Assembly (NCBI GenBank): GCA_964348955.1
Contig: CAYGEN010000028.1
Coordinates: forward strand, 1-10,300
DNA length: 10,300 bases
DNA from: 2-01-FULL-51-21 sp964348955
GTDB taxonomy: Bacteria > Patescibacteriota > Minisyncoccia > Phycocordibacterales > 2-01-FULL-51-21
Direction of reading: 5' to 3'
Both the position numbers and the translations under genes were made by a program. The notes under the pieces were generated by a model that was not told the DNA's origin, did not search any database, and saw nothing but the letters and a program-made list of their open reading frames with translations. Below are positions 6,028-10,300 of the stretch, one piece after another; positions within the stretch are counted from its first letter, which is position 1, and each line of letters opens with the position of its first letter.

Positions 6028-6062
6028 AATAAAACAGTCCGACTGCAATGCAGTCGGACTGT
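6028..6062 (-). terminator. Terminator of the small exported-protein gene
   Basis: A perfect 13-bp stem (ACAGTCCGACTGC 6034-6046 with GCAGTCGGACTGT 6050-6062) has a 3-base loop. On the minus strand it is followed by TTTATTGC. It lies 13 bases past the stop of the minus-strand gene, and could also end xer transcripts from the other side although no T tract follows there. Confidence 0.8.
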
Positions 6063-6075
6063 ACTTCCAAACAAG

Positions 6076-6540
6076 CTAAAATAGCCCCCACGGTCTCGCC
6101 CGTTGTCCCTGACACTTGTCAATCAATTCTTGCGTGCGTTCCAAAGACCGCCGCATATTTTCCTTCGCAAAATATGCTTCTATCAGGTAGTCATCCGCAA
6201 TAGGCAGTCTTTTGTACACATCCTGCAGACCGTCCCGCAAGGTGTCTATGGCCGCCGTGCCTTCATTTTTTGTTATTGCGCGAACGAGTGTCAGCTCAAA
6301 CTCGTTGAACAGTTTGTCGCGCCGCGCATCAATTGCCCGCAATCGGTCTCTGAACGTCTGCATTGCCTGCTGATGTTCCCGCCGCGCGAGATTCCCCTCT
6401 TCCGCTCTGACCTCCATTTCCTTGTTGAATTGTGCGGCTACCGCACACACCTCATTTGCGGCGTCAACTCCCTTTGCTTCTATTTGAAGCGTGTAAAGTA
6501 CGATTGCCGCCGCGATGGCGGTTGCCCGTAGACGACGCAT
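6076..6540 (-). CDS. Small exported helical protein of unknown function
   Basis: I do not recognise a family. The start is set at the ATG at 6540, because AGGAG (6548-6552) sits 7 bases before it and a promoter lies just upstream; a further in-frame ATG at 6564 would place the coding region over that Shine-Dalgarno. The 154-residue product begins MRRLRATAIAAAIVLYTL, a basic tip and hydrophobic segment typical of a Sec signal peptide or anchor, with possible cleavage near residues 22-28. The rest is charged and almost entirely helix-forming, with heptad-like Leu/Ala spacing suggestive of coiled coil. Two cysteines (C32 and C143) could form a disulfide after export. Divergent from the exonuclease III gene; no functional motif is seen. 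Confidence 0.75.
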   Translation of the reverse strand: MRRLRATAIAAAIVLYTLQIEAKGVDAANEVCAVAAQFNKEMEVRAEEGNLARREHQQAMQTFRDRLRAIDARRDKLFNEFELTLVRAITKNEGTAAIDTLRDGLQDVYKRLPIADDYLIEAYFAKENMRRSLERTQELIDKCQGQRARPWGLF

Positions 6541-6566
6541 TCTATTTCTCCTATCGGTTCTCATTC

Positions 6567-6596
6567 TATTTAGTTGTGTATTGGGAAAAAAGTCAA
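6567..6596 (-). promoter_or_regulatory. Promoter of the exported-protein gene
   Basis: On the minus strand TTGACT (6591-6596) is 18 bases from TAAATA (6567-6572). The -35 is near consensus and the -10 weak. Predicted start is about 6560, giving a leader of roughly 20 bases that includes the AGGAG at 6548-6552. Confidence 0.5.
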
Positions 6597-6627
6597 TTCG
6601 TTCGTCTGTCGCTCAAAGCTCAAAACC

Positions 6628-6636
6628 TGTTACTAT
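6628..6636 (+). promoter_or_regulatory. Extended -10 of the exonuclease III gene
   Basis: TGT followed by TACTAT (6631-6636) is an extended -10. Predicted start is 6643-6644, at the A of the ATG at 6644, so this would be a leaderless mRNA. No clear -35 is present, as is common for extended -10 promoters. Confidence 0.5.
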
Positions 6637-6643
6637 GGGCTTT

Positions 6644-7447
6644 ATGAAACTGCTCTCTTGGAATGTCAACGGGCTTCGCGCCGCTCATAAAAAGGGCTTG
6701 TTTGTGCCGTTTGTGCATGGAGTAGAACCTGATATTCTCTGCCTCCAAGAAACGAAAGCCGAGCAGGGGCAGGCAGTCATTGACCTCCCTGAGTATGAGG
6801 AGTATTGGAATTCAGCGACGACCCGCAAGGGCTACAGCGGTACGGCAATTTTTACCAAAAAAAAGCCGCTCAAAGTCATGAACGGCTTTCCGCAGGATAT
6901 TGTTCTGAAATACAAACTTGAGGGTGATGGTTATGGGAATCCAAACGCCGAAGGACGAGTTATTGCGGCAGAATTCCCGACATTTTTTCTGGTGAATGTC
7001 TATACGCCAAACTCCAAGGAAGATTTGAGTCGCCTCGCGCTTCGCCAAAAAAACTGGGACCCTGCATTTCTCGCCTATTGCAAAGAGCTTGAAAAAGAAA
7101 AGCCCGTCATATTCTGCGGCGACCTTAATGTCGCTCATACGGAGAAAGACTTGGCGCACCCGAAGGAAAACGAGGGTAAGCACGGTTTTACCAAAGAAGA
7201 GCGAGAGGGGGTGGACAATATCGTCAATGCCGGTTTTGTTGATACCTTCCGTCATTTTACGCCTGAGGAGAGCGGCCACTACAGTTGGTGGAGCCACTGG
7301 CAAAGTGCGCGCGCACGCAATGTCGGCTGGCGCATAGATTACTTTTTTGTTTCCAAAAAGCTTGTGCCGAAGCTCAAAAAAGCGAGTATTTTAGCTGATG
7401 TGATTGGCTCCGACCATTGTCCGGTGTCGTTAGATATTAATATATAA
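6644..7447 (+). CDS. xth: Exonuclease III family AP endonuclease (ExoA/Xth)
   Basis: The enzyme cuts DNA 5' to abasic sites in base excision repair and has 3'-5' exonuclease activity. All family motifs are present from the ATG at 6644: LSWNVNGLRA with N7, CLQETK with E36, NVYTPNS with Y120, FCGDLNVAH with D160 and N162, GWRIDYFFVS with D232, and GSDHCPV with D257 and H258. At 267 residues it matches the usual size (E. coli XthA 268). The ATG at 6635 gives MGF before it and the frame is open further upstream to 6515, but that upstream part overlaps the divergent gene and has no counterpart in the family. A TGTTACTAT extended -10 just before 6644 also supports that start. No Shine-Dalgarno. Confidence 0.96.
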   Translation: MKLLSWNVNGLRAAHKKGLFVPFVHGVEPDILCLQETKAEQGQAVIDLPEYEEYWNSATTRKGYSGTAIFTKKKPLKVMNGFPQDIVLKYKLEGDGYGNPNAEGRVIAAEFPTFFLVNVYTPNSKEDLSRLALRQKNWDPAFLAYCKELEKEKPVIFCGDLNVAHTEKDLAHPKENEGKHGFTKEEREGVDNIVNAGFVDTFRHFTPEESGHYSWWSHWQSARARNVGWRIDYFFVSKKLVPKLKKASILADVIGSDHCPVSLDINI

Positions 7448-7728
7448 GGTTGGTGTTTGTCCTTCAAAACTCTAAAGGACATTATTTGGAGTTATCCACA
7501 GGTATGTCCTTTACACTCATTCTAAAGGACATCATACTTGCTATCAGACAACACAGTCCTGAATGGTAGTTCTTTGATTTAGTTCTTTGTTCCCACGTTG
7601 TTCAGGACAATTGTCCAGAGAATTGATTTGGGCGAATGTTTCGCAGTACGTGTATCTACAATCATCTATATATTTTATTTAGGGTACTACGTTACGAAAT
7701 TTATTTTATCCAAATCCTGTTCTCGTTT
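7448..7728. repeat. Gene-free AT-rich region with GGAC inverted-repeat array and a DnaA-box-like 9-mer
   Basis: No supported gene. TCTAAAGGACAT occurs at 7471-7482 and 7521-7532. The first copy pairs with TGTCCTT at 7458-7464, the second with ATGTCCTTTA at 7504-7513 (perfect 10-bp stem, 9-base loop). Between them is TTATCCACA (7492-7500), a perfect match to the DnaA-box consensus. GTCCTGAA (7556-7563) is complementary to TTCAGGAC (7601-7608), which runs into the palindrome GGACAATTGTCC (7605-7616). The remaining 7617-7728 is AT-rich, with a small GCGAA/TTCGC hairpin. Confidence 0.6.
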
Positions 7729-7776
7729 AAAGCCGTTAGTTGGCCCACATCTCCATAAGCCTCTAGCGGCTTTTTT
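7729..7776 (+). terminator. Terminator upstream of the Nudix gene
   Basis: AAAGCCGTTAG (7729-7739) pairs with CTAGCGGCTTT (7763-7773) with one G-U, followed by TTTGCGC; a shorter competing hairpin AAGCC/GGCTT (7757-7761 with 7768-7772) precedes the same T tract. It would end a plus-strand transcript, from the exonuclease gene or from the repeat region. Confidence 0.6.
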
Positions 7777-7791
7777 GCGCCCACTGAAACC

Positions 7792-7819
7792 TTGACAAAC
7801 TTGTTGCAGTTGTTATCTT
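7792..7819 (+). promoter_or_regulatory. Strong promoter of the Nudix gene
   Basis: Consensus TTGACA (7792-7797) is 16 bases from TATCTT (7814-7819), which is preceded by TGT, an extended -10. Predicted start is near 7826. It gives a 24-base leader with GGAGG at 7838-7842, 7 bases before the ATG. Confidence 0.75.
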
Positions 7820-7849
7820 GTAGATGGAATAACAACTGGAGGATGCTAG

Positions 7850-8461
7850 ATGAATTGGATACGATGGCTTCGTCGGACTCTGGGGTCATTTGAGTCCCGA
7901 TGGAGTCCAGTGCCAAGTGTTAGCTATGCCGCAAGTGTTATCTACATTCATACTCCTCTGCACATGAAGCCGGAGGTCTTCTTGGTAAAGACCAAGAAGC
8001 AGGAAATACCGCAAAAGGACGGTTCCTTATACCAAAAAGAGAGTCAATGGCAGTTTCCGGGTGGGCAATTCGACCCACTCGACCACGACCTCATTGACAC
8101 GGCAATTCGGGAGGCAATGGAAGAAGCTGGCCTCATAATTGCCCGGGAGGAGTTAGAGAAAGCTAGTCGGATTTCCCATAAGGGGAAATCCGACCGACCC
8201 GGGTCGGAATGGCACGAGGTCACTACCTTTTTGGTCGTTTCCGAATGTGTTCCAAAATTCATTTGCTCGGATGACCCGAGTATCGTTGCAGATGGATGGT
8301 TTAAGCTCAAGAGTGTCCTATCTGTCCGTCGGCCGATTTTTTGGGGGGTACCTATGAGCTACAGACACTGGCTACGAATACACTTCTTCAAAAATGACTT
8401 ACCCGCATCGGTAAGGAAAAACATTAGCAAGGGCTGCTTTGGAAACCCAATACTTGACTAG
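7850..8461 (+). CDS. Nudix hydrolase-like protein
   Basis: A 203-residue protein with a recognisable Nudix box: WQFPGGQFDP at 67-76 and REAMEEAGL at 87-95. Nudix enzymes cleave nucleoside diphosphates linked to another moiety; the REXXEE glutamates bind the metal and are intact. The box is atypical: 14 rather than 13 residues separate G72 from R87, and the usual upstream glutamate is replaced by an Asp or His, so activity may be altered. The N-terminus (MNWIRWLRRTLGSFESRW) is amphipathic and basic, possibly membrane-associating. The C-terminal part (about 150-203) is rich in aromatic residues and unfamiliar. The ATG at 7850 has GGAGG 7 bases upstream and a strong promoter, unlike the housekeeping neighbours. 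Substrate unknown. Confidence 0.85.
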   Translation: MNWIRWLRRTLGSFESRWSPVPSVSYAASVIYIHTPLHMKPEVFLVKTKKQEIPQKDGSLYQKESQWQFPGGQFDPLDHDLIDTAIREAMEEAGLIIAREELEKASRISHKGKSDRPGSEWHEVTTFLVVSECVPKFICSDDPSIVADGWFKLKSVLSVRRPIFWGVPMSYRHWLRIHFFKNDLPASVRKNISKGCFGNPILD

Positions 8462-8496
8462 GCCCGCTCCAACCTCACGGAGCGGGCCATTTTCTT
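8461..8496 (+). terminator. Terminator of the Nudix gene
   Basis: A perfect 10-bp stem (GGCCCGCTCC 8461-8470 with GGAGCGGGCC 8479-8488) with an 8-base loop is followed by ATTTTCTTTTC. It begins at the last base of the stop codon. The minus-strand side has no T tract, so it does not serve the convergent cca gene. Confidence 0.88.
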
Positions 8497-8519
8497 TTCT
8501 CCCTTCCCCCCACTCACAG

Positions 8520-10013
8520 CTACTTTACCCAGTATTTTCCTCGTATTTTTTCAATATCAACTTCTTCAGCCCTTTCTTTCTTCTCTTTTCCCGATTCCCC
8601 TCTTTTTTTAAGCTCATCTTCAGAAAGCGCGGCAAGCGCTTTGGCTTGTGTTGCAAGGTAGTCACTTGTATTTCGCGCGGGGTCGTCTAAAACCTCCTCC
8701 AAAAGCGCGTGGAGTATGTAGCCGACTCTTGGCCCGGGAGCAATACCTGTTTCACGTATAACATCCTCGCCCCTTAGGGCGAGCATAGCTACTGACAGCG
8801 GGTCGCGCAGTGCCTCCTCCACCATTGAGCGGTACTTGCGGAACCGATACGGGTGTTCCTTTGGTCGTCCAGTGCCGATTCGGTCGCAGGCACGCAGGTT
8901 CATAAGGTCCCAGATGTTTTCCTCCCCCACGTTTCGGATGATGCGGCGCACTGCCGAGAGGGTTATCTTCTCCGTATCGGAGAAAAAGAGGTGCCAGCGC
9001 ACCAGCTTGGTCACTTTTTCAATTGTTTTCACGGGAAACCTCAAATCGGTAAGGATTTTTTTTGCCATACGCGCCCCAACCACATCATGCCCGTGGAACG
9101 TCCAGTCTTTTTTCTCATCAGACCATCGGCGAGTTGCCGGCTTTGCCACATCGTGGAACAGAGACGCGAGCCGAGTGTCTAAATCCCATTTTTTATCCGC
9201 CGCATGCTTGAGTGCTCGGAGATTATGCTCAAAAACCGTGTATTTGTGGGCTTGATTTTGATGTATATCAATTCCTTCCTCAATTTCCGGGGCTATAAAG
9301 CGCAAAACGCCGAGTTTGTGCGCAAGGAGAAGTCCGTCCATTGGCTTTTCGGCAAGAAGCGTTCTGGAAAACTCATCTCTAATACGCTCCTTGGCAATTT
9401 TAGCCAGATTTTGTGCACTCTCTTTAATTGCCGTTTCGGTCTTTTCCTCTATAGCAAAGTCAAGCTCTGTCGCTATTCTGATGCCGCGAAGAATCCGAAG
9501 TGCATCCTCGGCAAACCGCTCCTCCGGCTTCCCCACCGCGCGAACTATTCTGTCCTTTATATCTTCTTGTCCTTTATAAAGGTCAATGAGTTGTCCTTTA
9601 TCGCCATCGGAATGGGGCACCTTGTATGCTAGCGCGTTTATCGTAAAGTCGCGCCGCTTGAGGTCTTCCTCCAAACTTTGCACAAAAGTAACCTCATCCG
9701 GCCGCCTGGTGTCTGAATAAAGCCCTTCACTCCGATACGGTGTAACCTCAACGACCTTTAGTGTTTCATCTGAAACACCCTCATTGACGATACCAACCGT
9801 CCCATATTTGTTCTCGTAAAAAGTCTCTTTAAAACAGGCAATAATCTCTTCAGGCTTGGCGTTCGTGGTGATGTCCCAATCTTTCGGCTTCTTGCCAAGT
9901 ACTAAATCCCGCACACAGCCCCCGACCAGATATGCTTCAAACCCTTTATTTTCAAGGGTTTTTGCGATTTCCGCCACTTCTGGCGGTATGGAGAATGGCA
10001 CGCTAGTTGACAT
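8520..10013 (-). CDS. cca: CCA-adding enzyme / tRNA nucleotidyltransferase with HD domain
   Basis: The enzyme adds or repairs the 3' CCA of tRNA. From N to C terminus: the nucleotidyltransferase head, with LVGGCVRD (29-36) and DWDIT (catalytic D45, D47); the RRDFTINALA motif (120-129); the neck domain, with RFAEDALRILRGIR; and an HD domain, with FEHNLRALKHA, LFHDVAKP (H287, D288) and FHGHD (307-310). The C-terminal tail is lysine/glutamate rich (GESGKEKKERAEEVDI). At 497 residues it fits the long HD-containing class II enzymes. The neighbouring tRNA-Arg has no encoded CCA, so the enzyme is needed for its maturation. The ATG at 10013 has no Shine-Dalgarno; a -10-like TAAAAT (10020-10025, minus) ends 6 bases before it. 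Confidence 0.95.
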   Translation of the reverse strand: MSTSVPFSIPPEVAEIAKTLENKGFEAYLVGGCVRDLVLGKKPKDWDITTNAKPEEIIACFKETFYENKYGTVGIVNEGVSDETLKVVEVTPYRSEGLYSDTRRPDEVTFVQSLEEDLKRRDFTINALAYKVPHSDGDKGQLIDLYKGQEDIKDRIVRAVGKPEERFAEDALRILRGIRIATELDFAIEEKTETAIKESAQNLAKIAKERIRDEFSRTLLAEKPMDGLLLAHKLGVLRFIAPEIEEGIDIHQNQAHKYTVFEHNLRALKHAADKKWDLDTRLASLFHDVAKPATRRWSDEKKDWTFHGHDVVGARMAKKILTDLRFPVKTIEKVTKLVRWHLFFSDTEKITLSAVRRIIRNVGEENIWDLMNLRACDRIGTGRPKEHPYRFRKYRSMVEEALRDPLSVAMLALRGEDVIRETGIAPGPRVGYILHALLEEVLDDPARNTSDYLATQAKALAALSEDELKKRGESGKEKKERAEEVDIEKIRGKYWVK

Positions 10014-10019
10014 GGCGTT

Positions 10020-10025
10020 ATTTTA
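10020..10025 (-). promoter_or_regulatory. Candidate -10 of cca
   Basis: TAAAAT on the minus strand would place transcription start at 10013, exactly the A of the start codon. There is no recognisable -35, so the call relies on spacing. Confidence 0.35.
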
Positions 10026-10034
10026 GTACATATT

Positions 10035-10062
10035 TTGCGTTTCCCCTAGCATAGCGTACTAT
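10035..10062 (+). promoter_or_regulatory. tRNA-Arg promoter
   Basis: TTGCGT (10035-10040) is 16 bases from TACTAT (10057-10062). Predicted start is near 10069, 2 bases before the mature 5' end of the tRNA. It lies back to back with the putative cca -10. Confidence 0.5.
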
Positions 10063-10070
10063 TTACTCCT

Positions 10071-10142
10071 GCCCCTGTAGCTCAACGGATAGAGTGCCGG
10101 TCTTCGGAACCGGTGATGCGGGTTCGATTCCTGCCGGGGGCA
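10071..10142 (+). tRNA. tRNA-Arg (anticodon UCG)
   Basis: A full cloverleaf of 72 bases. The acceptor GCCCCTG pairs with CGGGGGC (one G-U), D arm GCTC/GAGT, anticodon stem CCGGT/ACCGG around CTTCGGA (anticodon TCG, reading CGA and by wobble other CGN codons), variable loop, T arm GCGGG-TTCGATT-CCTGC, discriminator A at 10142. The 3' CCA is not encoded; AAAGC follows. Confidence 0.97.
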
Positions 10143-10160
10143 AAAGCGTGGGACGCTTTT
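10142..10160 (+). terminator. Hairpin directly after the tRNA, weak terminator
   Basis: A perfect 8-bp stem AAAAGCGT/ACGCTTTT with a GGG loop starts at the discriminator base. Only four T residues follow, within the stem itself, so termination would be modest. It is also the first element of the 54-base repeat. Confidence 0.4.
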
Positions 10161-10196
10161 GCCAGCTGGAGCGCGGCGGCGCGAGGCGGGGTCGCG
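10143..10196 (+). repeat. 54-base direct repeat, copy 1
   Basis: Matches copy 2 at 10229-10282 at 53 of 54 positions (T10167 versus C10253). It contains the hairpin AAAGCG..CGCTTT and GC-rich small palindromes (GCGC/GCGC and CGCGA/TCGCG). Confidence 0.9.
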
Positions 10197-10226
10197 GGTT
10201 TTGCCAGCAGGCAAAAACCTGTGACC
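10190..10226 (+). repeat. Long stem-loop between the 54-base repeats
   Basis: A 16-bp stem with one bulged A and an AGCA loop: GGTCGCGGGTTTTGCC pairs with GGCAAAAACCTGTGACC, using two G-U pairs. Its 5' arm begins inside copy 1. Confidence 0.8.
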
Positions 10227-10228
10227 AT

Positions 10229-10282
10229 AAAGCGTGGGACGCTTTTGCCAGCCGGAGCGCGGCGGCGCGAGGCGGGGTCGCG
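10229..10282 (+). repeat. 54-base direct repeat, copy 2
   Basis: It starts 86 bases after copy 1. It is followed by GCGTTTTC-AGCA-GAAAA running into the window edge, the beginning of a second stem-loop with different arm sequence and the same AGCA loop, so the array probably continues. Confidence 0.9.
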
Positions 10283-10300
10283 CGCGTTTTCAGCAGAAAA

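Noticed and set aside
7598..7795. 65-codon plus-strand open frame with a hydrophobic patch
   Set aside because: It begins inside the GGAC repeat block at a non-ATG codon, lacks a Shine-Dalgarno, and crosses a terminator.
10143..10300. CRISPR array
   Set aside because: The repeats are 54 bases and hairpin-rich, only two copies are seen, and the spacer is itself a palindrome; no cas genes.

Overview
The window looks like chromosomal DNA of a Patescibacteria/CPR bacterium, most likely from the Parcubacteria side. This rests on gene content and style: a single XerC/D-type recombinase, a degenerate DksA/TraR zinc finger, an isolated rpsO without pnp, a ComM-type ATPase, a lone PurM-like protein with no other purine gene, a tRNA with no encoded CCA next to a CCA-adding enzyme, very few Shine-Dalgarno sites, and dispersed palindromic repeats. 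The lineage call is inferred from the sequence alone.

Layout. Positions 1-3588 carry four minus-strand genes: a single-pass, proline-rich membrane protein of unknown function; a small TraR/DksA-like protein; a strong terminator; a PurM-family protein; and comM, which starts 2 bases after the purM stop and runs off the left edge. Positions 3589-3772 form a hairpin-rich 3' region ending in a terminator for the NYN-domain nuclease-like gene (3773-4300, minus). Next is rpsO (4425-4691, minus). The 342 bases between rpsO and the divergent xer gene (5034-5954, plus) hold the rpsO promoter, a long palindrome, and a plus-strand structured RNA candidate ending in a textbook terminator with no coding gene in front of it.

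From 6076 to 7447 a small exported protein (minus) and an exonuclease III family enzyme (plus) diverge. Positions 7448-7776 are AT-rich and gene-free, filled with repeated GGAC-containing inverted repeats around a perfect DnaA-box-like 9-mer and closed by a terminator. A Nudix-box protein (7850-8461, plus), with a strong promoter and strong Shine-Dalgarno, meets the convergent cca gene (8520-10013, minus). A tRNA-Arg(UCG) follows at 10071-10142, and then tandem 54-base repeats with long hairpins run to the right edge.

How it fits together: the recognisable genes serve translation and tRNA maturation (rpsO, cca, tRNA-Arg), DNA repair and recombination (exonuclease III, Xer), DNA uptake (comM) and regulation (TraR/DksA-like, NYN). 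A recurrent feature is start-codon architecture. Several housekeeping genes have a -10 element, often an extended TGn -10, only about 6-10 bases before the start codon, which implies leaderless or near-leaderless mRNAs. The exported-protein and Nudix genes instead have conventional leaders with AGGAG/GGAGG. The best candidates for something undescribed are the RNA candidate at about 4860-4996, the GGAC repeat array at 7458-7616, the hairpin repeat array after the tRNA, and the in-frame palindrome inside xer.
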